Assembly (NCBI GenBank): GCA_033063855.1 | Contig: CP093831.1 | Span: 2,852,001 to 2,916,000, forward strand | Source of the DNA: Smittia aterrima | Lineage: Eukaryota > Arthropoda > Insecta > Diptera > Chironomidae | Length of the DNA: 64,000 nucleotides | Direction: 5' to 3' | Shown: in pieces, positions 1 to 11,057 of the stretch | How positions within the stretch are numbered: the first letter of the stretch is position 1 | How the letters are laid out: the number at the start of each line of letters is the position of its first letter | Program-made: the position numbers and the translations under genes | The notes under the pieces: generated by a model | What the model saw: the letters and a program-made list of their open reading frames with translations, nothing else | Told to the model about the DNA's origin: nothing | Databases searched by the model: none

Positions 1-3000
1 GAGAAAATCCAGGACACAATAAGCTCCCGACTGAGTCGTAAAGAGTGTTCATTATACTCACAATCTTCGCAGCATTAACTTTCAGTATGCTTTCGTAGCG
101 ATGGAGTCTTCGCCAGAATTCCATAAAAAAGCTTTTTTTTTCGACGGCTCAGCCATTTCTTTTCACATTCAATAAAGATTTTGTTTTCATTTTTATTACC
201 TCGACAAGAAAATATCTTGAGAGCTCCGGCCAAGGACTTGTAATCTAATTGAAAAATTCTGTATATTTATGAATTCTTTTGATGGCAACAAAAAATCCCG
301 ATTCAGCGAGTTTTTGGATTTCCTCTTCACTGCTTTGGTATGCTCATGTATCGTCTTCACAAAAGACTCGAGATAATCTGAGAAATTAAAAAAAATTCTC
401 CACCATTTGTCATCTGTAATCGCTCGTTTAGCGAACGTATTAGAGCTTCCCTGCATCATAAAATCGAGCTTTACTTGTGAAAAGGGATTGTGGTGATTGT
501 GGTTATTGTGAATTATTATCAGCAGCACTACAGATGTGGTTTCTATCCTTTTAGGGTTTTTTCTCCGGAGGCTTTTAAGTGATTTATGTAAGTTGAGTCG
601 TGACAAAATTTACCTCTTTGATTTGGGTTGACCTACAAAGTATCGAACAATTATTTTCAATTTACAACCTTCACGTGTTTTCGAATCGCTTTAGCGCCTA
701 CAAGTTCATGTCAACAGAATTTCATGAATGAAAATTCAATCAATGAAGGTAATTAGGGCGATTGCTCTCTCGCTGGGGCGGACACGCTTTTCTCTGTTTT
801 TCAACTGAACAAAAAAGACTTTTTTTTATGAAAGCAAACAATTCGCGATAAAAGAAAATTGTCGAAGCTTATTAATTTATTCTACTGAAGGTTTCCATCG
901 ACCATCACGAACTCAAAGTCCTTTCCTCTCCGCTCATACCGAAATTCGTTTATTTTTTCAAGTGTTTCAACGTGTTATTACGGGTCGATGTAATAACGAA
1001 AAAAATATTTCATCTCATCTCATTTTCCGTCTTAATCTTGTGACTTAAAAAGAATTGTCGACTTTCGTTGTCGACTGACCGTCCTTGTGTGGTAAGGAAA
1101 AACCTTTTTTCCAGACATTTACTCTTATTTTTATGTGGATGTTCCTTACAACGAACAAGACTCGTAAAATTTTTAATAGAATCTCCTTGCCATGCTCAGA
1201 TAACGTTTTTAATATATCAGAACAGAGTCATAAAATGTCTTGCATGCATGCAATGGAAGGGAAACATTCTCCTCATCGCTTCACGTCTTCATTTTTCGTT
1301 AAGAACAAAAGTACCGACTTAGACACGGAGTTGGAAAGAAGAAGAAAATCTTCGACAGGGAATGATCCAGCAGACAAGTCACGCTCATGCATTCAGGAGA
1401 TTGGTCAATCTTGAAATTGAATCTTTTATAAAATTGAAAATAAATATTTTAATCCAACGAGAGTTTGAATAATATTTTCCTTGATTTCTTTTACCTCAAG
1501 TTATTCAAAGGGAAAAGCAATTTATTAATCATACGATACTTTGGAGAACGGAATTAATTCGTTGTAATGATGGGAACCCTTACATGTTCTTCCTAAATCC
1601 TTATTTCCGATGTCTGCTGTAAAAAAATTCGACAGAGGAAACCGCTCAGCGAGCGAGGGAAGAATTATTTCCCGTGGCAACGGCATTCATCTCGTTGAGC
1701 TTAATTCCATGTAAAGCCGCAAAGCCGATGTTAGTTTGTTTGGACGGATGAGTGTGGAGTGACTTTTATGTAACTGGTTAGCGCTCATTCTGTAAAGTGA
1801 TATCGCATCCACAGCGATTGAGTTTTAATCCTTTCAAATTGGCTGGAAAATAAGATAAGAAGGGGTAAACATGTGTAAGGCACGTGTTGGTTGTTTACCA
1901 TAAAGCGACATCGCTTTTAATTAGGATTAGACACTTAATTCCTTTTTTATTTTCTCATAAAAATCATCATTCTATAGATCTCTCGTAACTCGTAAGACAT
2001 TAAGCTTTTAGATCGAAGAAGTCTACCATTAAATCAAAACTTTCATCTCCACCCCCCAAGAGCACTTTTAACGCATATAAAATCGCTCATTGTTTACATC
2101 TTTCGCTTTGCTTTTTTGCCTTCCTCTCGCAGCTCCCCGCAACATAAAAATAATGTTTTTCCTTTTCTTTTCCCCCTTTCTGCTTCATCAAACCCTTGTA
2201 TAATGTATTTTTTAGGTGAATAAGATGAAGAAGAGAGCAGAATGTTCTTCCTTCCACCCGCTTCTAACGCTTCGCAACATGACACATGATCATTGATTTT
2301 CATTTTCATTATAGCGAGGACGAGAAAAGTGTTAAATCCTGTTCGTTTCATAAATTTTTTACGTGTTTTAATAACAAACGCTCTTCGGATGGGGAAATAT
2401 TGTTAAATTTATGGCGCTTTCGACAATGCATTCAGGTGAGACGACGGTTGTATCCTCGACGTTATTTGATTTAACTGAAAAATGTATTTTTAAAAAATAT
2501 GATTGACAATGGAAGGACTCGAGTGTTTCAGCGTCGATAACATGACAAAGCAACAGACGACAATCAAGAATTTATTAATTAAAGAATGAACGCGATGGAG
2601 AGAGCCGGAAGCTGAGCTGAACCGCACAAACAACAATGTTTTAGAAGGAGAAGGAGGGCAAGGAAAGAACCGATTGTCCTCAAAATAAATTTTATTATTC
2701 GGTTCGGTTTGAAAATGACAAAGTCAAACACCAAGTTTGACATTCATTGAATATTCACAACTTTTTAATTGCTTTGAGAGTTGGTATGAGAGTGGAGTTT
2801 GAGGCGAAACTTTGATAATTGGTTTATTGTTTGTCTTCAATTTAATTAATTTGCATTCATCATATAAACGATTTTATCGTTCGTTCGTTTCCTGAAAGAG
2901 AAAGAAGAAGACCGGGATGAATCTTTTAAGCTCCTCTCTTTTAATCAACTTTCTTCCAACTGAAATCCTTAAGTTATTCTGAAATCTGAAGCTTTCTCTC

Positions 3001-3098
3001 GTGAGAGAAGTTTTTCCGAGAATTTTCCTCGAGAGAGTGGGAAAAGCTTTTAGAGAGCGGCAACCTCTTAACAAATTTTTTTTACAGAGTTCTCTTAT
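1..3098. other. No gene supported (left flank)
   Basis: This 3.1 kb stretch is AT-rich. Open frames up to about 110 codons occur, but none has a recognisable motif, a plausible exon chain or a conserved-looking protein. It lies downstream of the 3' end of the minus-strand MePCE-like gene. It could contain regulatory DNA or part of an intron or UTR of a gene outside the window. Confidence 0.5.
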
Positions 3099-4066
3099 TT
3101 ATGTTTCACGCTTTATAAACACTTGAAGCGGTCTACGAAATCCTTTTGCCTGAATGTTCTCTTCAAGCGTTTGCTGGTCGGAAATATAAAAGCATTCAGA
3201 AAATCCTACTGAGTCGCTTAAAAGAAATGATTCGAATTTATCGGGCTTGAGTTGAATGGCTCGATAGTTCTCTTGGATTTCCGGACTGAGTCTACTTCTC
3301 TTCTTGTATGTGTCGAATGCTTGAGCTTCTAAAACGAGCACTCCATTAGGCCGCAATTGCTTGAAAATTCTCTGAAACATGAACTGGATTCCTTTATCGC
3401 CGTGGTTTAGATGAATCCACTTCGTTATCGATAGACACAGGATCACATCATATTGCGGTTTTTCGAACTTCAGTAACGTCTCATCTTTCAGAATGTAGTT
3501 TGCCTGTGAAGAGAAGAAAACTTTGTTAGTTTGGTTGTAAGCTAAAACTTTTAGATTTAGCTCTGAGCAGATTGCACAGAAAATGAAGTCAAGTAGAAAC
3601 CTCTCAGTTATGGAATCAACTTACTTGTCGAAAGGTAACTCGATTCAGGGCGATTCTCTCATTCTCAGATAATTCACTTTCAGTCTTTTCTTTCTCTAAG
3701 TCTCTTCGAGCTATATTGATTAACTTTTCATCAATATCGATTCCTAGAACAGATGCCGGTAGCAGACTCTTTGCAACATTGATTGTCAAAAATCCTGAAT
3801 TGCAACCAATGTCAAGAACACTTTTGTCTTTGAAGTATTCAGAGTGGTCTTCCAGCATCTTTAGCCTAACATCTGTTTGCATTTGAGTACTGTTGCCGAG
3901 TCGTTTGCTGTAATAATTTCTGTAATTTCCGTGCTTGAATTCTTCTCGTTTCCTTTTGTTGTTATTGACTGAAATCAAAACATTTAATTTCTCGCTTTTC
4001 AACTCAATCAATCTTCTTACCTTCATTGTTTTCTGATATTTTACGCTTTTTAGAAACCTGTATCAT
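3099..4066 (-). CDS. Bin3/MePCE-type RNA methyltransferase
   Basis: Three exons: 4066-4021, 3968-3625 and 3503-3099, giving 264 aa. The start is the first ATG, with a lysine-rich N-terminus (MIQVSKKRK). A HGNYRNYYSKR segment near residue 30 matches the GNY-YY signature of 7SK/Bin3 capping methyltransferases. The SAM-binding motif I reads VLDIGCNSGF. The Bin3 core CLSITKWIHLNHGD is followed by LRPNGVLVLEAQ. Known family role: SAM-dependent methylation of the gamma-phosphate at an RNA 5' end (MePCE on 7SK) or of a 5' monophosphate (BCDIN3D on tRNA-His). The short length and GNY motif fit the smaller insect paralogue (the CG1239 type in Drosophila) rather than long bin3. The usual EPQPW is EAQAF here. 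The gene is head-to-head with CHID1, with 156 bp between the two ATGs. Confidence 0.88.
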
Positions 4067-4221
4067 TATTTCACAATCGAACAACACTCTAATCGTTTTA
4101 AATAATAAATAAAATATATTTCGCGCTTAAACGATTTGACGAAAAGTTCTTTTCCCTTTGTTGATAAAAGTTACGTTTCCCGTTCTTCTTCAAATAAAAA
4201 ATTATTTTCTTCAATTAAAGA
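4067..4221. promoter_or_regulatory. Bidirectional promoter, MePCE-like / CHID1
   Basis: Only 155 bp separate the two divergent start codons, so both 5'UTRs and core promoters must lie in this AT-rich interval. It is inferred from gene layout; no specific factor site was proven. Confidence 0.5.
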
Positions 4222-5468
4222 ATGAAAGCCTTGCTCAATTTCTTAGTAATAATCATTTTAATCTGTTCGGTATCATCAACAATAAATCCATCCAAGAATA
4301 AGAAAGGAAAACAGAAAACTGCAGCTGCTGACGTGAAGTTTAATAAAGGACCTCAATTATTTTCTGTCTACGAAAGGAATCTTGTAGATCAAGAGCCACT
4401 AGCTTCAGAAATCGTTGCTGAGGCTCACACGTACTATAAGGAAAGAAGCATTAAGAATTTTAATGGAACAACTTTAGGATATGTGACGCCGGTAATTTTA
4501 ATTTTTTGTCGTAATTCTTATCAAAATCTTATCAAAGAGAATTCTTCTTTCAGTGGAATAATCATGGATACGAAGTTGCAAAGATATTCGGACCGAAATT
4601 AAATATAATTTCCCCGGTTTGGCTTCAGATCCTTCGAAAGGGAGACTTGAAATATGTGATAGAAGGAGCTCACGATATCGATCAGAATTGGATGAAAGAA
4701 GTCAAAGAAAGTGGAAAAATAACAAAAGTTTTCCCTCGAATCCTTTTCGAGCACTTTACTGACAAAGATTATTCAAAACTTCTTACATATCAAGATGAAA
4801 TCAATTCTGCGTCAAGAGTTATCATTGACATTTGTAAGAAATATAAATTCGACGGTGTTGTTCTCGAGCTGTGGAGTCAACTATCTCAACGAGTAGATGA
4901 CCAACACTTAATTAATCTAGTCAAATCACTTTCAACTCAACTGAGAGCTGCAGGTCTTGGATGTATTCTTGTTGTTCCTCCATCGCAACGTGGCCCCGAT
5001 CTCTTCAACGAAAATCACTTTGACCAACTTTGGGAAGACGTGACTGCTTTCTCGCTCATGACTTACGACTTTTCATCCTATCAACGACCAGGAGCGAATG
5101 CACCTTTGTATTGGATGCGAAGAGTAGTTGAACATATTAGTTCAAAAGCTGAAAATCTCGCTGAGAAACGAGCGAAGATTCTTCTCGGTCTGAACTTCTA
5201 TGGCTACGACTTTACTCCAGAGGGTGGTTCGGCTGTAGTTGGTGAAAGTTATTTAAATCTTTTGAAGCATGTCAAAGGACGACTAAAGTTTGACGAAAAA
5301 GATCAAGAAAATTATTTCGAAGTTAAGACGTCAACTGGAAAGCATTTAGTGTTTTACCCGACTTTATATTCGATTCAACAGCGGATCGATTTAGCACGAG
5401 AACTTGGAGTGAGCGTTGCTATCTGGGAAATTGGACAGGGTTTAGATTACTTTTACGATTTGCTTTAA
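4222..5468 (+). CDS. CHID1: Chitinase domain-containing protein 1
   Basis: Two exons, 4222-4491 and 4554-5468, give 394 aa, almost the human length (393). The N-terminus MKALLNFLVIIILICSVSS is a signal peptide. After a basic linker comes a glycoside hydrolase 18 fold: GYVTPWNNHGYEVAKIFG, FDGVVLELW, FSLMTYDFSS, ILLGLNFYGYDF and a C-terminus GVSVAIWEIGQGLDYFYDLL that is nearly invariant in the family. The chitinase DxxDxDxE motif is replaced by DGVVLELW, as in other CHID1 proteins, so it is expected to be a non-catalytic saccharide-binding secreted or lysosomal protein (known for the family; inferred here). A poly(A) signal AATAAA follows within 50 bp of the stop. MINPP1 lies downstream on the same strand. 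Confidence 0.95.
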
Positions 5469-5649
5469 ATCCAAGACTTTTTGCATTCCCCAAAACAATT
5501 AAATAAATCGCTTTTTTGAATCGAATTAAACTGTTTTCAAAAATTCATATCATCTCTCGAGTTGACAAAGAAAATCAATTTTGCGAGAAGTCAGCGCTGG
5601 CCAGTTGCCCAATTTTTATCTTGAAAAAAGATTAATTTTTGGCAAGATA

Positions 5650-7060
5650 ATGTTGATGTCAAGCGGATTTATCATTGTGTTGTCGTTTTTAGTTGCTTTA
5701 GGATCGAGTAAAGAGATGAGCCGATTGTCGACTAAAACGCCTTACGTCTTTAATCAATTTGCTGTGCCGAGTTACCCAAACTTTGAATTGAAGAAAACCT
5801 GGGCGATCCTGAGACATGGAACCAGACTTCCCACGAAGAAAGTCATTTCAAAGTATCGGGGATTGGTCGATATCAGAGACGAGATGATATTAAAATCAAA
5901 ATCGTTAAGTGAAGATCAACGGTTTGCGTTCGCTCAATGGAGACCAATGGAAATCAACTTGGAGGAAGAAAAGTTCTTGACATCACAAGGAGAAGAAGAG
6001 CATCTGCTACTTGGCTCGAGATTTCGTGAGAGATTCCCGTCACTTTTCAATGGGACGTTCTCCTTTTCCTTCAAGCATACGCCAACTCAACGAACTGACG
6101 TCTCAGCTACAAGATTCATTGAAGGATTGTTTCCTCACAATGCGGAAGCTCATAAATCTATTGAAGTAGATCGTGACGATCCAATCCTTCGTCCTTACAA
6201 AGGTTGCGACCTTTGGCGTACAACAGTGAAAAAGAACAAAAAAGTTTCGCTTAAAGAGAAACGTGATTTCAAATCAAGTCATCATGTTGAAAATTTAATC
6301 AACGAGCTTCGTGACGTTACACAAGTACATCACCTCACGATTGACGACATCGAACTTATTTACACCATGTGCGGCTTTGAAACTTCGTGGCAGTACAACT
6401 TGTTCAATGGGCAATCTGTGTGGTGCTCGATTTTTCATGAGAATCAGTTGAAAGTCGTTGAATACTTAAAAGATCTCCAATATTATTGGATCGATGGACA
6501 TGGCTTTGAAATCACGAGGAAGGTTGCGTGTAAGACTGTTGGAGATATTCTGAGTCATCTAAAGTAAGTGCAATACTCAAAACCAGATCTGAAATTGTAG
6601 CTTCATTCAGAATGATTCATTCTAAAAATATTTCAGCCCAGACAATGATGAGAAGAAACTTTCGTTCTACTTCACTCACTCCGGAACTATTTTGAAGCTT
6701 CTAACTTTCCTCGAGCTCTACAAAGACGACTTTCCATTAACTGCAAACTCAATTCAAGACAATCGTTTGTGGAAAACTTCGTTCATTGACACGTTCTCTA
6801 GTAATCTTATTGTGATACTTTATGAGTAAGGGATGATGAAAAAATAATTTTTGAAAAGATAATTCCAACTTTTCTTTTTAAGATCGCCAAACCAAAAATC
6901 TCATATCCAAATCCTTCATCAGGAGCAAGTGATAAATATTCCAAACTGCAAAATGAATGAGCATGGAATGTGCTCCTTTGAATCGTTCAAAGAAATTTAT
7001 GACAAGAAAGTTAAAAGCTGTGATCTTCACCAAATGTGTCGGACAAGAGACGAACTTTAA
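5650..7060 (+). CDS. MINPP1: Multiple inositol polyphosphate phosphatase
   Basis: Three exons (5650-5. 6563, 6637-6825, 6883-7060; exon 1 is 5650-6563) give 426 aa. The ATG at 5650 opens a signal peptide (MLMSSGFIIVLSFLVALGSS). The histidine-acid-phosphatase active-site motif is RHGTRLP near residue 57; the His is the phospho-acceptor. A second catalytic motif usually written HAE/HD appears as FTHSGT in exon 2. The protein ends in RDEL, a KDEL-type ER retrieval signal comparable to the SDEL end of vertebrate MINPP1, which supports the exon chain and ER-lumen location. Known role: removes phosphates from InsP6/InsP5 and from 2,3-bisphosphoglycerate. The stop codon is only 67 bp from the convergent ILF2 stop; a plus-strand AATAAA at 7107-7112 means the two 3' ends overlap. 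Confidence 0.92.
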
Positions 7061-7127
7061 TCAACTTTTAAAAATTACAAAGTTACATTACAAAGCTTGA
7101 TTGCTAAATAAAAAGAGTGTAAAACAT

Positions 7128-8351
7128 CTATTCCATAGTTTCATCGCCAGTTTCCATATCTTCGTCGTCAGCATTTTGCAACGTCGAGTCGTTTAGAGCT
7201 TCGTAAGCGATTTTAAGAGGCGAAATCACAACTCCATCCCAAACCGACATTTCCGTAATCAAATTTTCTTTCTTGTCAATTCCAAGAATAACTTTGTAGC
7301 CTCCGTGAAGCAGAACGCGGAGAAGAGTCTGACTTGCCATACACAGATTGTCTTGTTGTTCCAAAGTCAATGAAGTGTGAACACGAACAGGAATCGATTC
7401 GCAAGGATCCAATAATCCAGATGAGCCAGGAAGGAACAAACCAGCAGCGAGTAATTGGAAAACTCGACGGAATGCTTGATTCAAAGTGAGAGCTTGACGG
7501 TTTGCATTCGAGAGAATGCTGAAGTGAGCTAACAAGTCGATAATCCACGGATGCATTGGAGCAAACTCGGGGAAACGCGTCGTTAAGTCTCTCAAGATTC
7601 GAATCAAAACTTTGACAGATGAGTTTGCGTTCTCTTCGAACCAACGGATATGACGAATTGCTGACAAGCTATTTACGAGACTCTTCTGAAGTTCAGGGTT
7701 TTCCACTTTTCTGATGTTTGGTGGGACCGTTGCGATGAGAATACAAACTCTTGCTTGCCAATTGAAAATGTCGAACCCTTTGTCAGTCAGTTGAATGTTA
7801 ATCTGCTCTGCTTTGGAGATCACTTCCGTCTTCATGCTCTCCTTGAGATTTTCCTCAACTTTCTTGCTCAATGCTTCGATAGATTCCTTCGTGGGGATGG
7901 ATTTAAAGATAACAACGAAATCAGCAATGTTCTTTCCTGTTCTCATCGTTCCTTTCTTGAATGACCCAACTTGTCGAACTTCTTCCAATTGACATTTGTC
8001 AAAGTCTCCCGGTGCGACCACCAAATTATCGAGAACTGAAGAAACTTTTGTCGTCAAATTGTTCAATGCTTGTTGTTCTTTTTCTGTCGGCGAGAGCTCT
8101 TGATTCCTTTTGGTCAATGCCTGTAATAAGTTTGAATCATCGGGAACAGGATTCGTAGTCACTCGTGGAAAGTAAACTGAATTTTCCACAATACTCAGAT
8201 CGAAGGGATGTCTTGGTACTGAAAAAAAAAGAAAAATCAATGGACGACTCTTTGGAAAATCTCCGGTCTTAAAATATTTACTGAAACTAGCTTTCTTGTT
8301 GAAAGTTCCACGCATCCCGCCTCGTCCACGAACCATACCACCACGAACCAT
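7128..8351 (-). CDS. ILF2: Interleukin enhancer-binding factor 2 (NF45)
   Basis: Two exons, 8351-8282 and 8218-7128, give 386 aa (human ILF2 is 390). The 63-bp intron has a GTAAAT donor and TTTTTTTCAG acceptor and is open in frame, so an unspliced reading looks continuous. The N-terminus is Gly/Arg-rich (RGG-like, MVRGGMVRGRGGMRG). The DZF domain (pseudo-nucleotidyltransferase) follows: VAPGDFDKCQLEEVRQVGSF, KKGTMRTGKNIADFVVI, AIRHIRWFEENA, LAAGLFLPGSSGLLDPCES, LEQQDNLCMASQTLLRVLLH. The acidic tail DDEDMETGDETME matches the family. Known role: heterodimer with DZF partners (NF90/NF110), binding double-stranded RNA and acting in ribosome biogenesis, splicing and transcription. It is convergent with MINPP1. 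Confidence 0.96.
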   Translation of the reverse strand: MVRGGMVRGRGGMRGTFNKKASFSKYFKTGDFPKSRPLIFLFFSVPRHPFDLSIVENSVYFPRVTTNPVPDDSNLLQALTKRNQELSPTEKEQQALNNLTTKVSSVLDNLVVAPGDFDKCQLEEVRQVGSFKKGTMRTGKNIADFVVIFKSIPTKESIEALSKKVEENLKESMKTEVISKAEQINIQLTDKGFDIFNWQARVCILIATVPPNIRKVENPELQKSLVNSLSAIRHIRWFEENANSSVKVLIRILRDLTTRFPEFAPMHPWIIDLLAHFSILSNANRQALTLNQAFRRVFQLLAAGLFLPGSSGLLDPCESIPVRVHTSLTLEQQDNLCMASQTLLRVLLHGGYKVILGIDKKENLITEMSVWDGVVISPLKIAYEALNDSTLQNADDEDMETGDETME

Positions 8352-9544
8352 TGTCAGAATTTAATTAAAACACGTAAGGACAGTCGAAAACAATTTTTTA
8401 AAAATTACGAAAATCTGACAAGAACTAAAGCAATTTTGCTTCGTTTATTTTATTGAAGGGTTTTCATTCGTAAATTTATTTTAGTGAATGAACAAATTGA
8501 CTTTTCTTCCTTCGGATGAAAGCCTTAAAGTCTCTCCGAAATGTGCCGCACGAATCGCGAAAAAAAACAACAAAACAAAACTCAAGCGAGAGTGAAATTT
8601 ACTAAACTCAGTTTATCTTGAGACTCTATCAGAACAAGTGTAAATATTTATTTACTTCGCACGTCGCCTGCTCAGTTTTGAAATTAATTCGCGAAACAAA
8701 GTTAAAAAGACTTGGAAAGCTATTGACCTTGATAACAAAATTTTGTTGATAGAACAGACAAGGTTCTTGAGTAGCACAGAAAATCAATTGCTCATGAATG
8801 TAATTTGCCTATTTTTGGACTCTCTCGTGACTCATACGCTAAAAAGCGACGTGATCGACTCGCAGAAAGAAAAGCGAAGGATCGTCGCATTTTATTTTAT
8901 TTTCACGCGACATCTTCGCTGAAGTGCAAAGCACATAAAACGCAATTTTCTCTGAAAACAAGAGAAAAGTTTGTCTCATCCGAGGTGAGACGATCAAAAT
9001 GTAAACAAGCGAGAAAAACAGGAAAATTTCATTCACAAGGAGAAAATGATAAAAAGAAATGTCTTGAAAATTTATTGAAATCGTCGGCTCGAACAGCGCA
9101 TGTGTCGTGAGGCTTCCGTTTGTCTAGGGGACTGTTTGTAAATAACATAACGACGCTTAACTTTGGCAGCTTAAAGTTTCTCTTTAAAAATTATTAAACA
9201 GATCCTCTCTATTTTCCTTTAAAAAGTTTCAAGTCCCTTCTTCTCATTTTGCCCTTTAGAGAGCTCCCTTAGAGAGCTTATTTTCAAATTAGCCCAAAAG
9301 AAATCATTCTTCTCTTAGAAGTCAACTGAGTAGAGCGATGTGCGAATTAAATTAATGATAATTAAGTAATTGTGTGATATAGATTTCAAATATTTTCTAT
9401 TTAAAGTGTGATCGACTCTAGTGTGTGCTCGAAACAAAGAAAACGTGAATATTTCTCACACGAAGCTGAAAAACGAAGTGCAAGAAAGACGGAAGAAACT
9501 GAAAAACTTTAAAAATAATCTGATTAGATGAGATTTGTAGAAAG
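8352..9544. other. Intergenic, ILF2 / RETREG-like
   Basis: This holds the upstream regions of two divergent genes. Short lysine-rich open frames near 8.8-9.1 kb have no family signature and are treated as chance frames. No RNA gene was seen. Confidence 0.5.
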
Positions 9545-11057
9545 ATGCAGTGCGAGGAGATGAAAAAGTTATTTCTTAATAGACCAACAGGCATCAAAAT
9601 TGGATCGGCTGTGCTCATGACAGGTCTTATTTCATAGTGAGTTCATGTGTTTAATAAATTGCGACTTTAAATCGCTCATATCGCGCGTTCTCTCATATTC
9701 CCCAAAACAAAAATAAAACTCTTACGACCACATTTATAGACAAATAGTAAAGCGACGATACAACATCGCGCCACGGATATGATTCACTTGCGACAGTTTG
9801 AATTAATTTCCTTATTTTTGCGTATTTCTTTCTTCCAGTCTTAAGTTCCGACCAATTGCGATTCTTGTGTCCACCCTCTACGTCACGTGGGTGTATCGCA
9901 CATTTTACTCGCATTACTCCATTCAAATGTCGAGGGAACTCGTGCAGAGATGTAAGATCACTTACGAGAAGTGCATTGAGCTCAGACAACATCGACCATT
10001 CGAGTTCTGCGGTTTCGTCATTTCGATTCTATTTTTGACAGCAGTCGTCGGGCAACTAGTTAGTGGGACTTCCATTATGTGTGGTAATGTTTTGAATTCA
10101 TTAGCATTCTAACATGTTCTCATCAATATTTTCATTTTTACAGGTTGCCTCATCGCTGTTGTTCTCATCACTGCCAAATATGATATCAAAATCATCAAAG
10201 AGAACGGTAAGCCATAAGATTGCGGCAAAGACTTCCTTGTTCTAGATTTCATTTAGTGTGTCAATACAAATATGTGGTGTGTGGCTTGTTACGTCACGAA
10301 TCGGCTGATAAAGACCGGTTGATATTTTTATTCTCACTTAACGCTTGGAAAACAAAACAAGTTTACTCAACAAGGTCGACAACTTTGTTTGTTAAACTTG
10401 ATTTGTTGCAGAGCATGTGCGTTTTCTCTTCTCCAACTTTTACTTTCAACTGTGATTATCATTTCTTTCTTGCAAATAAACTGATTATATATCTTGTTCA
10501 CAGACTCATCGCCCTGCAGTGGCGCTGACGTCGATGAGTTTTGTCCTCGAATGGATGAAGCGAATTTGATGATTTTGAAGCAGATTGGCGATCATGCCGA
10601 CGACACTGGCATTTATTCATCTCAAAAGACGACAACAGCAGGAAACGAAAGCGACAGTGATAATGAGTTGTTACCAATGAATGCGGAGATACCTGAACCA
10701 GACGAAATTGACGCCACAGAAGATGATCGCAATCTTGATCTTCTCGTTACCGCATCGAAGGTGCTAACTCAAAGTGCAGAGTACAAAAGAAAACATTTTT
10801 CGAATAATTCTTCGGACAGCAGTGACAGCGATGACAGTATCACGCGAGGATTGGACTTTAAAAACATCCCAGTTACCGCAACTATCGAAGCGCCATCATC
10901 AGCTGCTGCCAGTCTTCTTACTAACATTCAAAACTCATTAGCGAAAAATCTTATAGATAACTTTACGAAGCCTCAGTCTAGTCAAAGAAAAGCTTTCGAT
11001 TCTGAGGACGAGCTCAGTGATTTCGAGATCTTGGACAAGGATGATTTGATGAAATAG
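9545..11057 (+). CDS. RETREG/FAM134-like ER-phagy receptor
   Basis: Four exons (9545-9636, 9839-10083, 10144-10206, 10504-11057) give 317 aa. A TGA stop lies in frame upstream of the ATG at 9545. Residues about 13-50 and 88-125 form two hydrophobic hairpins separated by an amphipathic, charged linker (the segment from MSRELVQRCK to LRQHRPFEF), the layout of a reticulon-homology domain. The C-terminal half is acidic, Ser-rich and predicted disordered. Near the C-terminus DFEILDKDDL is an LC3-interacting region (F-x-x-L with acidic flank) very like the DFELLDQSEL of vertebrate FAM134 proteins. Known role: bends ER membrane and links it to Atg8/LC3 for autophagic degradation. The first hairpin is short compared with vertebrate FAM134B, so an additional upstream exon cannot be excluded. 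Confidence 0.82.

Noticed and set aside
1868..1895. TAAGGCACG word resembling the start of miR-124
   Set aside because: Similarity stops after nine bases and there is no precursor hairpin.
8805..9110. Lysine/arginine-rich 101-codon frame upstream of the RETREG-like gene
   Set aside because: It does not begin with ATG, has no motif and lies in probable promoter DNA.
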